Assembly (NCBI RefSeq): GCF_001567565.1
Contig: NZ_LSSW01000024.1
Location: forward strand, 62,001-126,000
Length of the DNA stretch: 64,000 bases
Direction of reading: 5' to 3'
From: Ectopseudomonas composti
GTDB lineage: Bacteria; Pseudomonadota; Gammaproteobacteria; Pseudomonadales; Pseudomonadaceae
The position numbers were made by a program, and so were the translations under genes. Positions 37,901-44,640 of this stretch are shown here, piece after piece (the first letter of the stretch is position 1; the number at the start of each line of letters is the position of its first letter). The notes below the pieces were generated by a model. It was not told the DNA's origin and did no database searches. It saw only the letters and a program-made list of their open reading frames with translations.

Positions 37901-38403
37901 TCAGCCTCGGGAAATTCAGGGCCGCTGTTGAGGCCCTCAGTGGGAAAGCCAATGACTGGATCGAGTGCGCCACCCACTTCGGTCAGCAGCACGAAGGAGT
38001 TGCCACCACCGGCACCGCCAGCGCCGCCTGCACCGGCGCCCGGCCCGGCTGCGGTCGCCTCACCCTGCTGAGTCGGGTCATCGCCAGCCTCGATCGCGGC
38101 CTGCAAGCGTTCGACATCCGTCAGGTCATCGTCGCTGGGAGACTGCGGCGCCTCGACCACCGGAGCCTGGGATTCACCCCGATATGCAAGCATCTGAGCA
38201 TCGAGGGTGATGCTGCTATCGCGGCCGAGGGTCAGTTGCTGTCCATTGGCCATGGAGACAGCCACCGCGCCGGTCGCACCGGTCACCAGTTGCTCCCCCG
38301 AGTAGACGCGATCGCCCTCGCTGACAGGCCGGCGCGATCCATCGCTCGCTACCGCGAAAACCTCGCCGACGACCTGACTGACGATACCGATGAGAGTAGC
38401 CAT
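28918..38403 (-). CDS. lapA: LapA-like giant adhesin with retention module, vWA and RTX domains
   Basis: This 3161-residue type I secreted adhesin starts at MATLIGIVSQVVGEVF, with AGGATGGA upstream. Residues 1-75 form the LapA-type periplasmic retention module. TAAG (117-120) is the LapG cleavage site and is followed by a Gly/Ala linker. From 150 to about 2000 run T1SS-143/DUF5801-type repeats ending in FEDDGP-like motifs, including three near-identical 185-residue units (about 521-1078) and a DUF4114-like segment (QNWEDVNAGGDNDYND, about 1390). Two von Willebrand A domains with MIDAS motifs follow (VIDTSGSM, about 2005; ILDVSGSM, about 2470). RTX nonapeptides (about 2880-3022) and a C-terminal secretion signal end it. 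Export is by LapEBC and surface retention by LapD/LapG. Confidence 0.92.
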   Translation of the reverse strand: MATLIGIVSQVVGEVFAVASDGSRRPVSEGDRVYSGEQLVTGATGAVAVSMANGQQLTLGRDSSITLDAQMLAYRGESQAPVVEAPQSPSDDDLTDVERLQAAIEAGDDPTQQGEATAAGPGAGAGGAGGAGGGNSFVLLTEVGGALDPVIGFPTEGLNSGPEFPEAEPIALAEPAVDGIPTGGTASNQVDEEGLPDGIVGGVNDLDGEATLVTGTLGYDFGPDGPGTFTWSTVGLAALGVTSAGVALTYSVSADGLTLTAYAGETVVFVAQVTNLATGTYQFELLATLDHAAPEGGSDENDILYLFNYTITDGNGTPATGSLSILIDDDSPVAMLSLNEQSEGVSHDETAGLQDSDRPLGELPGAFAALGSAMGWSRSTEAVVSTAGSSYGADNHAAASTVISLAITGGDGIDSGLKTTLGESIYLFKEGDLIVGRVGDADGDAAFAVMIDPSSGVLSLAQYLSLQHPIGGSSHDEAISLLLDGGEGESVNLIQAVVTVTDSDGDVAVSEGVGVGQLIQFEDDGPRILCFELERVKIVADESVGLGGSLKDEFGGHAWPMDEWGQGAGVIGHAEVKGEELFRLHVDGGADGEETSRRTFEFIFTEGTFSGLSATDGGAISLFAGDDGDVLGKDSDGQTVFRISINEETGDVELWQYEAINHGYDHNDHDALKTLAKNVLGVKVTVYDGDGDSTSETVDLGKVVGFEDDGPKVTCFELQKWVKVVADESVGLGGSLKDELGGHAWPADEWGHGADVIGYAKVKGEDLFKLQVDAGSDGENTSKRSFEFSFSSGAWSGLFATDGGIIKLYADGDDVIGRDADGDVVFRIRIDEQSGDIQLWQYEAINHGNDGNDHDSLLTLKSGALGVKVTVYDKDGDYDRSDRVDLGKVIGFEDDGPKVTCFELQKWVKVVADESVGTDGSGKDEKGYTKPNDEAGQPDHVIGYARVKGEDLFKLQVDGGSDGEDTSRRSFEFSFSNGAFSGLYATDGGAIKLWAYGDDVVGIDSKGDVVFRIRIDEQDGDIQLWQYEAINHGYDGNDHDSLKSLASGVLGVKVTVYDKDGDYDRSDRVDLGKVIGFEDDGPSVDHYSTVYVDEDGAAAQGALPLPDANDGGPGDSGYDVADTGSLGIDAGSDGLKSLSFNEGAAKTISGQPVTSGGHAVMLDWQPGAGGEGGTLEGYYMTDSGKVTVFTLQVAANNQDYTFTLKAPLDHKVAGTEDELLLKLGFTVKDGDNDVASGMVKVVVDDDTPILADVGPEHCLTLTYQGGDASYANSYGYYIKGDGGQPVSGQVVWGNTTLLSVGEFITLHGLDPDSVGFFIIPNGGANGVADGTDVTFQLVDGQWQAFVGDTALDGAGGANVVFDDPTLNPSAMEHVQDNGAPGNQNWEDVNAGGDNDYNDVNIQATWTAKAPVGGTVHEDLLSDPHPGNPDAGSQTLVVSTALGAASLTSLVAFGADGPGSFGLVDTDTAAMLLNDQGLTSGGEPLTYVVSEQVVDGEVVSTTLTATAGAGYEVFTLVIHANGDFSFELQGPLDHPQADGNDSELWASGGVTGIDFTALLTATDGDEDPVQIPAGTKGLFVINVEDDVPTLCVDVDQQGLGQLQATLDETRGAVDQYADNDDTSQDYSNDDVPPALAQFTTQVVGGLAALFGVTASAGADGAASQSAVLSFAGIPEEGLATNLLATEGGAIKLIIDPDDSSTVLGIDTADNTVFSIAIVTVDGKPQLQTTLFEAIKHPDNDQRFDEAVDLLLQGDGALKLQYEVTLVDGDDDSVTKTGEIDLVNDETSYFSFQDDGPTAALMSNVAVPLAILDETRPVGTDIGGSHAAFGDDSVTVDFTANFDTSNAVYGSDGPGAITYSLELTGTDVATGLFGLDPSDRSATDGDGFGRGEAIVLDQLSPGVVVGVGAISGDTYFSIEQVGSNGELKFTQVKNIWHADASDADDSATLTLANADALQLVQTVTDGDGDSHSVGLNLGQGVFVIEDDGPQAQDNSICVSETNAPPFNLVLVIDTSGSMVPPSSNRLALAKAALVNMLQSYESLGVPLNISVIDFESNAQLVVTNASDVDSVISTIQGLGGGGGTDYNDALTLAQSHLSSNITSPSLAGYEHRVYFLSDGEPNEGGVPAGWETFVNTNDVEVFAVGLDVSGNAAAINALQQVEDNDEAPTLVNSATDLNATLQATVPTPVTGNVVSDVDPVSGVDHLSSDEPVLVTQISFVVSDVSPYQSGSNPADAISGNTVTYYVQAGTTGVIVTPLGGSLVVRADGSYSYTPPLNVSADSLEQFTYTIVDGDGDSSSANLNICVLDTSPLTANLVHEDALSPNGLANDGPAVTQATGDLSGVVADSAGVSFGLSGGAIAGLTSNGVPVTFSVQGNMLVASAGAGNPVFTFTLQSNGQYELNLLGPVDHPAGGDDEQVMVLDLSGFITASNGSGSVPLVRDFQIAIEDDMPVAQPQTLTGQVSGGVDTNLMLILDVSGSMTSGAGFDGLNRLEAVKLAAIELIERYEALGEVKITLVTFAAGGYEQKVWVDFQEAKAAILDLTAGGGTYYDSAVAQAQTSFVKDGALGGAQNVSYFLSDGNPDPSNRDLSTTERQAWENFLNTQDIRSYALGFGGSTLAALNQVAYDGTGSGSDDNGVLITDMSQLGAVLGATATAQPIVGNLAEPSGVSTFGADGGFVLSITVNDTVYTYDPSAGGSISAGPGANTWSFDTSSNELQVITDLGGRIRVDMDSGAFVYTPPVSAGLVSESIDFVLQDNDGDRSGSSLDLSVDLRLQTLVARDDTVLTNDSSQVWIPKWALLVNDTGPYGARPSFGSISLATIAGLSLIAQAGENLTFNDTGVSGGGFSYTANAGSSSDDAWVSVTYDSGTINGTYQNEILIGRDASKDSLKGGDGDDILIGRGGNDELEGGYGDDLLVGGAGGDVLDGGEGNDTASYLDAGSGVQITLSNSGNASGGNVGGGASGDNLSSIENLIGSNFNDHLIGGNQDNVLSGLLGNDTLYGGGGNDVLIGGRGNDILSGGSANNSSGQDTFVWLNGDADGGVDTVLNFVRNFNGSSNGDRLDLADLLVGEHGSAGDVGNLLNYLQITSSQLSGVGNSAWDTTIKVSAMGTGDFSSPDQTIVLQDVNLLGDSNVGGYGAGGNTGSVILAMLNDGTLNVDTV
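29335..29762 (-). repeat. RTX calcium-binding nonapeptide repeats in the adhesin
   Basis: Two groups of GGxGxDxLx repeats are encoded (GGDGDDILIG, GGYGDDLLVG, GGEGNDTA; then GLLGNDTLYG, GGGGNDVLIG, GGRGNDILSG). They fold on calcium binding outside the cell and lie directly before the C-terminal type I secretion signal. Confidence 0.88.
30480..31005 (-). other. Second von Willebrand A domain of the adhesin
   Basis: The encoded segment (about residues 2466-2640) opens NLMLILDVSGSMTSGAG, giving an intact DxSxS metal-ion-dependent adhesion site. LVTFAAGG and FLSDGNPDPSN are the later MIDAS loops. Confidence 0.8.
31880..32400 (-). other. First von Willebrand A domain of the adhesin
   Basis: The encoded segment (about residues 2001-2174) opens NLVLVIDTSGSMVPPSS with the DxSxS site. 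VIDFESNAQ, GGGGGTDYNDAL and FLSDGEPNEGG are further vWA elements. It is a paralogue of the domain at 30480-31005, not a recent duplicate. Confidence 0.8.
35166..36843 (-). repeat. Three tandem 555-558-base repeats within the adhesin gene
   Basis: The unit boundary CGTCYTCGAA recurs at 36834, 36279, 35721 and 35166, giving periods of 555, 558 and 555 bases (185, 186 and 185 residues). Each unit encodes CFEL, VVADESVG, a KGEDLFKLQV or similar strand, LWQYEAINHG and VTVYDxDGD, ending FEDDGP. Units two and three (protein order) are most alike, opening KVTCFELQKWVKVVADESVG. Confidence 0.88.
38044..38055 (-). other. LapG cleavage motif TAAG in the adhesin
   Basis: The codons ACC GCA GCC GGG encode T117-A118-A119-G120. 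In characterised LapA proteins LapG cuts between the two alanines of this motif. It follows the retention module and precedes a Gly/Ala-rich linker, the expected placement. Confidence 0.85.
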
Positions 38404-38849
38404 GATTCCATCCTCACTACAGCTGCCGACCACCGCCGACACGTACCTACCGAAAGGGTCAGAACACCTTTTCGAAGCCGGGGAGCGAGCCCTGACAGCT
38501 GACTGAAATGGAACGGCGCAAAATCCCAAAAAACGCTACTGACAATAAAATGTCACCACAGCATGCGTCGAACTACTCCATCAGATGATTCCCCGATTTT
38601 GATGCCTGACTGCCCACTGCAACTGCGAAGCCCATGAAAAATGAGCACTTGCGCAGCTAACACTTTCAAACAATGTGCTGCTTTTCGCAGACTTCATAAG
38701 ATTTTTTCCGAATAGGGGTTGTGAAAAAATCATCTTAGGTTTCTCAAAAGTTGTTCTTAGCTCTGATGTTACAAGCCTGAAACGGTTTGACAGATAAAAA
38801 CGCCATTTTTATGGCGACAGGATAAGAACTTCAGTCAGGAGAAACGCCA
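38404..38849. promoter_or_regulatory. AT-richer divergent control region between lapA and lapE
   Basis: These 446 bases are visibly lower in GC than the genes around them and hold no ORF of note. On the lapA side is the palindrome TGACA-ATAAAA-TGTCA (38540-38555). On the lapE side a TTGACA (38787-38792) is followed 17 bases later by TATGGC (38810-38815), a possible weak promoter, overlapped by the small hairpin CGCCAT-TTTT-ATGGCG (38801-38816). FleQ and other c-di-GMP-linked regulators are known to act on lapA promoters; I do not see a perfect FleQ site. Confidence 0.5.
38540..38555. promoter_or_regulatory. Palindrome upstream of the lapA-like gene
   Basis: TGACA-N6-TGTCA is a perfect 5-base-pair palindrome with an AT-only spacer, about 137 bases ahead of the adhesin start codon. 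It resembles a regulator operator; the protein that might bind it is not identified. Confidence 0.4.
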
Positions 38850-40205
38850 ATGCGCACCCTATCCCCACTATGGAGCGCCATGCTTTTGGCGACAGTCTGC
38901 AGTCAGGCATACGCCATGAACCTCACGGAAGCGATCCAAAGCACGCTGGACAACCATCCAGAGATTCATGCCGCGTCCAACAGCCGCCTGGCATCGGATG
39001 AGGACGTGAAATTCGCCAAAGGTGGCTACCTGCCAACCGTCGACCTGCTGGTCGGATACGGCCGGCAGAACACCGATAGCCCCAGCACCCGGGCTCTGGG
39101 TGACCACAACACGGAAACCCTCAACTATCGCAACGCGGAGTTGCGCCTGCGGCAGATGCTGTTCGACGGTTTCAACACGCCCAACGAAGTCGCCCGCACC
39201 GAGGCCGTGGTCAACTCACGTGCTTACCGCCTGCTGGGCACTTCCGAAAGTCTTGCCCTGCGTACCGTCGAGGTCTATCTGGACGTGCTGATGCGCCGCG
39301 AGATGGTTGCCCTGGCGCGCAACAATCTGCAGGCCCACCAACGCATCAACGACCAGATCGGGCTGCGTAGCCGTCAAGGCGTCGGCAGCACTGCGGATCT
39401 GGATCAGTCCGAGGCCCGCCTGGCTCTGGCGCAGAACAATCTCTATACCGAAGAGGTCAACCTGGCCGACGCCGAAGCCAACTTCTTCAGCGCGGTCGGG
39501 CGCGTGCCGGATCAACTCGAATCCCCCGTGACGATCAAGGGCAACATACCGGACGACCTGCTCGCGGCCCGCCAGACGGTGATGGACAACAACCCCTTCC
39601 TGAAGTCAGCGCAGGCTGACGTCAACGCCGCCGAGAAGCAGTACGAAGTCGCCAAGTCGCCCTTCTACCCGCGCTTCGACGTGGAACTGGCCACCTCGGC
39701 CGATGACAACGTGCAGGGTGACGAAGGCCACTACAACACCTGGCGAGCTGCGGTGGTGATGAACTACAACCTGTTCAACGGCATGCGCGACAAGGCCCGG
39801 CTACAGTCGGCCGCGCACCAGATCAACGAGTCGATGGACATCCGCAATAACGCCCTGCGGGTGCTCAACGAAAACCTCTCGCTGGCCTGGAACGCCATGC
39901 AGAACGCACGCCTGCAAACCCCCAAGGCACGTGACTACGCGGACTACACCTCACGGGTTCGCGAGGCCTATCAGCAGCAGTTCAGTCTGGGCCAACGCAC
40001 CCTGCTCGACCTGCTCGACAGCGAAAACGAACTGTTCACCGCCAACCGCCGCTACACCGAGGTTCGCTACGGCGAGGAGTTCTCGATGTACCGCGTCGTC
40101 GCGGCCATGGGTGATCTGCTGCGTCAGCAACAGGTCGTAGTCCCGGCAGAAGCAGTAGCCCTCACTGAAGTGAAGAGCGAAGCCCGCTTGCCGGAAATGA
40201 AGTAG
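38850..40205 (+). CDS. lapE: LapE, TolC-family outer-membrane channel
   Basis: This 451-residue protein has a signal peptide (to about residue 22, SQAYA) and two TolC repeats. Family stretches are LTEAIQSTLDNHPEI near the N-terminus, LRLRQMLFDGFNTPNEVARTE, and VVMNYNLFNGMRDKARL in the second repeat, with FSLGQRTLLDLLDSENELF near the C-terminus. It is the outer-membrane exit of the type I system that exports the divergently encoded adhesin. AGGAGA precedes the ATG; lapB and lapC follow. Confidence 0.9.
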   Translation: MRTLSPLWSAMLLATVCSQAYAMNLTEAIQSTLDNHPEIHAASNSRLASDEDVKFAKGGYLPTVDLLVGYGRQNTDSPSTRALGDHNTETLNYRNAELRLRQMLFDGFNTPNEVARTEAVVNSRAYRLLGTSESLALRTVEVYLDVLMRREMVALARNNLQAHQRINDQIGLRSRQGVGSTADLDQSEARLALAQNNLYTEEVNLADAEANFFSAVGRVPDQLESPVTIKGNIPDDLLAARQTVMDNNPFLKSAQADVNAAEKQYEVAKSPFYPRFDVELATSADDNVQGDEGHYNTWRAAVVMNYNLFNGMRDKARLQSAAHQINESMDIRNNALRVLNENLSLAWNAMQNARLQTPKARDYADYTSRVREAYQQQFSLGQRTLLDLLDSENELFTANRRYTEVRYGEEFSMYRVVAAMGDLLRQQQVVVPAEAVALTEVKSEARLPEMK

Positions 40206-40283
40206 TTACGCCCCGAAGGTCCGCGTGAATACGCGGGCCCGACGCGCAGCAAAGGGCTGAACTGACCTGAGGAGTAGTAGACA

Positions 40284-42443
40284 TTGACCACCATGGAACG
40301 ACCAGAGCCGGCCAGTGATCCACGGCTCAGTCACGACGATCCGTTGTTGGATGGTTTGTTGATCCTCTGCCGGCTGCATGGCTGCTCGGTCAGCCGTGGC
40401 AGCCTGACTGCAGGCCTGCCTCTGCCGGCGCAACGTCTGAGCCCTGAGTTGCTGCCGCGCGCCGCGGCGCGAGCGGGGCTGCAGGGCCGCCTGCTACAAC
40501 GCAACCTGGCCAGCATTTCAGCGCTAAACCTGCCGGTGCTGTTACTACTCAAGGATGGTCGCAGCGCCGTGCTGCGCCAGTGGGGGCCCAAGCAGCAGGC
40601 GCAGATCCTGCCTTGTGAGACGGATGGCGGCGAACAGTGGGTCAGCCGTGAACAACTGGCCGCCGAGTACAGTGGCCAGGCCTTCTTCGCCCGCCCACGA
40701 CACGAACTGGAAGAAGCCCGCACCCCGCTGGTACCGCGCATCGAAGCCTGGTTCCGCGACACCCTGAAGCTGTCGCGCTGGCTGTATGCCGACGCCGTGC
40801 TGGCCAGTCTGCTGATCAACCTGCTGGGCCTGATGGTGCCGCTGTTCGTCATGCAGACCTACGACCGCGTGGTGCCCAACCAGGCCACCGCGACGCTCTG
40901 GGTCCTGGCCATCGGTCTGTTGATCGGCACCGGCTTCGAGCTGCTGCTCAAGGTGTTGCGCGCCCATCTGCTGGACACAGCCGGCAAGAAGACCGACGTG
41001 GTGCTCTCGGCCACCCTGTTCGAGCGCATCACCGGCATGTCGATGAAAGCCAGGCCCGCCACCGTCGGCGGCTTCGCCCAGAGCATCCACGACTTCCAGG
41101 GCCTGCGCGACTTCCTCACCGCCGTGACGCTGACCAGTCTGATCGACCTGCCCTTCTCCCTGTTGATGCTGCTGGTGATCGGCCTGATCGGCGGCCCGCT
41201 GGTGTTCATCCCGATGCTGGCGTTCCCGCTGACCGCACTGTTCGCCTTCATCATCCAGGCGCGCCTGCGCGACACCGTGCAGAAGAGCCTGCAACTCGGC
41301 TCGCAGCGCCAGGCGCTGCTGATCGAGACCCTGGGCGGCCTGGAGATGCTCAAGGCGTGCAGCGCCGAGAGCGAACGTCAACATCAGTGGGAACAGACCC
41401 ACGGTGCCCTGACCCGCCTGGACGGGCATGCCAAGTTCCTGGCCGCACTGGCCACCAACGGCACGCTGTTCCTGCAACAGTTCGCCGGCATGGCCACCAT
41501 CGTCGGCGGGGTGTACCTGATCATCGCCGGCAACCTCAGCGTCGGCGCACTGGTAGCCTGCTACATGCTCGGTAGCCGCATTCTCGCGCCACTGGGACAG
41601 ATCGCCGGGCTGATCACCCGCTATCAGCAGGCGCGCCTGACCATGACCAGCACCGACGCCCTGATGGCCCTGCCCCAGGAGCGCCAGGAAAAGCAGCGCC
41701 CACTGGATCGCACCCAACTCAAAGGGACCCTGGAACTGCGCCAGATCAGCTTTACCTACCCTGGGCAAAATGCGCCGGCGCTGAACAACGTCAGCCTGCG
41801 TCTCGGCGCCGGTGAACGCCTCGGCATCATCGGCCGTAGCGGTTCGGGCAAGAGCACCCTCGCCCGCCTGTTGATGGCGTTCTACAGCGCGGACGAGGGC
41901 CAGATCCTTCTCGACAACCTGGACCTGCGCCAACTGGATGTCGCCGACCTGCGCCACCAGATCGGTTACGTGTCTCACGACCTGCCGCTGCTGGCCGGCA
42001 GCCTGCGTGACAACCTGACCCTGGGCGCGCGCTACATCGACGACTCGCGCATGCTCGAAGTAGCGGAGTTGACCGGTGTAGTGGACCTGGCACGGCAACA
42101 TCCGCAAGGCTTCGACCGCCCGGTGGGCGAGCGCGGCCAACTGCTCTCCGGCGGCCAGCGTCAATCGGTGCTGCTGGCCCGCGCGCTACTGCTCGACCCA
42201 CCGATTCTGGTGCTCGACGAACCGACCAGCGCCATGGACAACACCAGCGAAGACCTGCTGCGTCAACGCCTGCATTCCCATGTGCAGGGCAAGACCCTGA
42301 TCATCATCACCCATCGCGCCTCCATGCTCAGCCTGGTAGACCGCCTGGCCGTGCTGGACAACGGCCGCGTCGTGGCCGATGGACCGAAGGAGTCGGTGAT
42401 CGAAGCTCTGCGCAAGGGCCGTGTCGGCCCGGCCAGCCTGTAG
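40284..42443 (+). CDS. lapB: LapB, type I secretion ABC transporter
   Basis: This 719-residue protein has an N-terminal C39-like domain (about 1-130) lacking the catalytic cysteine context, so it binds rather than cleaves substrate. A six-helix ABC membrane domain (about 165-440) follows, with an ATPase domain having Walker A GRSGSGKS, signature LLSGGQRQ, Walker B ILVLDEPTSAMD and H-loop THRA. The start is TTG 40284, 9 bases after GGAG; the ATG three codons later is at 18 bases. P. fluorescens LapB, as I recall it, also begins MTTME. It energises export of the adhesin. Confidence 0.9.
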   Translation: MTTMERPEPASDPRLSHDDPLLDGLLILCRLHGCSVSRGSLTAGLPLPAQRLSPELLPRAAARAGLQGRLLQRNLASISALNLPVLLLLKDGRSAVLRQWGPKQQAQILPCETDGGEQWVSREQLAAEYSGQAFFARPRHELEEARTPLVPRIEAWFRDTLKLSRWLYADAVLASLLINLLGLMVPLFVMQTYDRVVPNQATATLWVLAIGLLIGTGFELLLKVLRAHLLDTAGKKTDVVLSATLFERITGMSMKARPATVGGFAQSIHDFQGLRDFLTAVTLTSLIDLPFSLLMLLVIGLIGGPLVFIPMLAFPLTALFAFIIQARLRDTVQKSLQLGSQRQALLIETLGGLEMLKACSAESERQHQWEQTHGALTRLDGHAKFLAALATNGTLFLQQFAGMATIVGGVYLIIAGNLSVGALVACYMLGSRILAPLGQIAGLITRYQQARLTMTSTDALMALPQERQEKQRPLDRTQLKGTLELRQISFTYPGQNAPALNNVSLRLGAGERLGIIGRSGSGKSTLARLLMAFYSADEGQILLDNLDLRQLDVADLRHQIGYVSHDLPLLAGSLRDNLTLGARYIDDSRMLEVAELTGVVDLARQHPQGFDRPVGERGQLLSGGQRQSVLLARALLLDPPILVLDEPTSAMDNTSEDLLRQRLHSHVQGKTLIIITHRASMLSLVDRLAVLDNGRVVADGPKESVIEALRKGRVGPASL

Positions 42444-42455
42444 GAGCGATGCCAG

Positions 42456-43814
42456 ATGCACACGCCTCAGAGTCTCGGCAATTATTTCGGCAGCTTGCGA
42501 GAAAAGCGCCAGGACACCGAGTTCATGCCGGAAGTGGAAGGCGCCATCCTCGAGGACTCTCCCTGGTTGACGCGCTTCACCGTGTGGTCGGTCTGTGCCT
42601 GCCTGCTGGCAGCACTGGTTTGGGCGCACTTCGCCGTACTGGAGGAAGTCACCACTGGTCAGGGCAAAGCCATCCCTTCGAGCAAGGTACAGGTGATCCA
42701 GAACCTCGAAGGCGGCATCGTCAGCGAGATATTCGTCCGCGACGGTCAGGTGGTGGACAAGGGCGATACGCTGCTGCGTCTGGACGACACGCGCTTTTTG
42801 TCCAATCGCGGCGAAACCGAGGCCGACCGGCTGGCACTGATGGCCCGCCTGGAGCGGCTCGGCGCTGAGGCCGAAGGTCGCGAGCCGGCACTGCCCGAAG
42901 AGATCACTCAGACCGCTCCGCAACTGGCCGAAGACGAACTGGCCCTGTATCGCTCACGGCAGCAGCGTCTCAGGAGCGAGCAGCGCACCCTGAACGAACA
43001 GTTGCGGCAGAAGGAACAGGAGCTCGCCGAGTTTCGCTCCAAGGCGCAGCAATACCGCTCCAGCCTGGGCCTGTTGCAGCAAGAGCTGAACATGTCACAG
43101 CCATTGGTTGCCTCCGGCGCCATCTCGCAAGTGGAGGTTCTGCGCCTGCGCCGCAGCCTGGTGGAGCAGCGTGGCGCCCTGGAGGCGACCAACCTGGCCA
43201 TTCCACGTGCCGAAGCGGCCATGGCGGAGATCAAGAGCAAGATGCAGGAATCCGAGCTTGGCTTTCGCGCCGACGCCTTCAAGGAACTCAACGAAGTGCG
43301 CACCGAACTGCAGAAGATCACCGCCACCAGCGTCGCCATTCAGGACAAGGTGACCCGCACCACCGTGGTGTCACCGGTACGCGGGGTGATCAAGCAGCTC
43401 AAGGTCAACACCATCGGTGGCGTGGTTCAGCCTGGCAGCGACATGCTGGAAATCGTGCCACTGGACGACAGCCTGCTGATCGAGGCCAAGGTACGCCCGC
43501 AGGATGTCGCCTTCTTGCATCCGGGGCAGAAGGCCATGGTCAAGTTCACCGCCTACGACTACACCATCTACGGTGGCCTCAAGGCCAACCTGGAGCTGAT
43601 CAGCGCCGATACCATCACCGACGAGGAAGGCAACAGCTTCTACCTGATTCAGGTACGCACGGATAAAAGCCATCTAGGCAGCGAAGAACACCCGCTGCTG
43701 ATCATTCCCGGCATGGTCGCCACGGTGGACATCATTACCGGCGAGAAAAGCGTGCTGGCCTACCTGCTCAAGCCCGTGCTCAAGGCCCGCTCCGAAGCCA
43801 TGCGCGAACGTTGA
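42456..43814 (+). CDS. lapC: LapC, HlyD-family membrane fusion protein
   Basis: This 452-residue protein has a short cytoplasmic N-terminus, one membrane helix (about 45-65), a biotinyl-lipoyl-like half motif (IQNLEGGIVSEIFVRDGQVV) and a long periplasmic coiled coil (about 125-280). The returning lipoyl/beta-barrel region (VVSPVRGVIKQLKVNTIGGVVQPG) carries the HlyD family signature near the C-terminus. It bridges LapB to LapE. The ATG lies 12 bases after the lapB stop, with a GGAG in between. Confidence 0.9.
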   Translation: MHTPQSLGNYFGSLREKRQDTEFMPEVEGAILEDSPWLTRFTVWSVCACLLAALVWAHFAVLEEVTTGQGKAIPSSKVQVIQNLEGGIVSEIFVRDGQVVDKGDTLLRLDDTRFLSNRGETEADRLALMARLERLGAEAEGREPALPEEITQTAPQLAEDELALYRSRQQRLRSEQRTLNEQLRQKEQELAEFRSKAQQYRSSLGLLQQELNMSQPLVASGAISQVEVLRLRRSLVEQRGALEATNLAIPRAEAAMAEIKSKMQESELGFRADAFKELNEVRTELQKITATSVAIQDKVTRTTVVSPVRGVIKQLKVNTIGGVVQPGSDMLEIVPLDDSLLIEAKVRPQDVAFLHPGQKAMVKFTAYDYTIYGGLKANLELISADTITDEEGNSFYLIQVRTDKSHLGSEEHPLLIIPGMVATVDIITGEKSVLAYLLKPVLKARSEAMRER

Positions 43815-43961
43815 ATACCTGCCGCGCACGTTGCGTAGCCGAATCGATACCCTGCATGCCCCTGCATCGCCCTTATCAGCGAGCATTGCATTGGCGCGCT
43901 CACGGATTACATCCGGGCCACGCGGCCGAACGCTACCGTAGCGTTCGCCGGGCGCAGCTCG

Positions 43962-44555
43962 TTAGCGCTGGTGATTGCGGATAAAGACCTCTTCTCCCAT
44001 CGCCGCGATCTGCCCTTCGATCAGCGCATCGAACGGCCTGAGCAAGGCAGCGAAATCCTGTGGTGCCTCGAGCGTATCGAGCGCCGCGACGACCGCCTCG
44101 ATGGTCGATAGCGCGCCCTCTTCCGCCGCCTTGCGCAGGCGGTAGCGCGACGGGGCCACGGCCGCCAGGCTCACGCGCGGCAACGCTGCCAGCAATGGAT
44201 TGAGGTGCAACAGCTTGCGCGCCTTGCGCCAGGTGCCATCCGGCACTACCAGCAGCAAGGGCTTCTCCTCGGGCGCATAAGCGCTCAGGGCGATGGCCTC
44301 TTCGCCGGGAAACAGCAGGCACGCCCGATACCCAGGCTGCGCCAGCAACTGCGGCAGATCATCGAATACCTCGCCCACCCGCAACTCGGCGTTGCGCAGT
44401 CCAAGTGCAGCCAGGCGAGCGGTATTGAGGGCATGACCGACCTCGCTCGGATGCTGCAGGATGAGCACGCGAGTACGGCTGTCGATATTGGGGATCAGCG
44501 GGCACAGGCAATGGCTGAGCGGGCGCTGGCAGCGGGAGCAGATAGGGCGAGGCAT
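43962..44555 (-). CDS. tapT: DTW-domain tRNA-uridine aminocarboxypropyltransferase
   Basis: This 197-residue protein has an N-terminal zinc cluster (CSRCQRPLSHCLC) and the DTW-domain motif in its usual form DGTWRKARKLL (about 115). E. coli TapT (YfiP) uses SAM to put a 3-amino-3-carboxypropyl group on a tRNA uridine in the variable loop. The start MPRPIC is preferred over an in-frame extension of 16 residues. It follows the Aer-like gene on the same strand, separated by a hairpin at 44599-44634. Confidence 0.85.
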   Translation of the reverse strand: MPRPICSRCQRPLSHCLCPLIPNIDSRTRVLILQHPSEVGHALNTARLAALGLRNAELRVGEVFDDLPQLLAQPGYRACLLFPGEEAIALSAYAPEEKPLLLVVPDGTWRKARKLLHLNPLLAALPRVSLAAVAPSRYRLRKAAEEGALSTIEAVVAALDTLEAPQDFAALLRPFDALIEGQIAAMGEEVFIRNHQR

Positions 44556-44598
44556 GCCGCGCAGTGTGCCAGAACGCCGAGCGGCAGCGTAGCGCAGT

Positions 44599-44634
44599 TG
44601 CAATCGGGGCCGCGTTCAACGTGCCCCGATTGCA
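44599..44634 (-). terminator. Hairpin downstream of the Aer-like gene
   Basis: TGCAATCGGGG (44599-44609) pairs perfectly with CCCCGATTGCA (44624-44634), an 11-base-pair stem. No strong T run follows. It probably marks the 3' end of the chemoreceptor transcript, read on the minus strand. Confidence 0.5.
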
Positions 44635-44640
44635 GACGGA

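Noticed and set aside
38791..38820. Small hairpin before lapE as a terminator
   Set aside because: It lies upstream of lapE rather than after a gene, and the Ts are in its loop; a promoter-overlapping structure is more likely.
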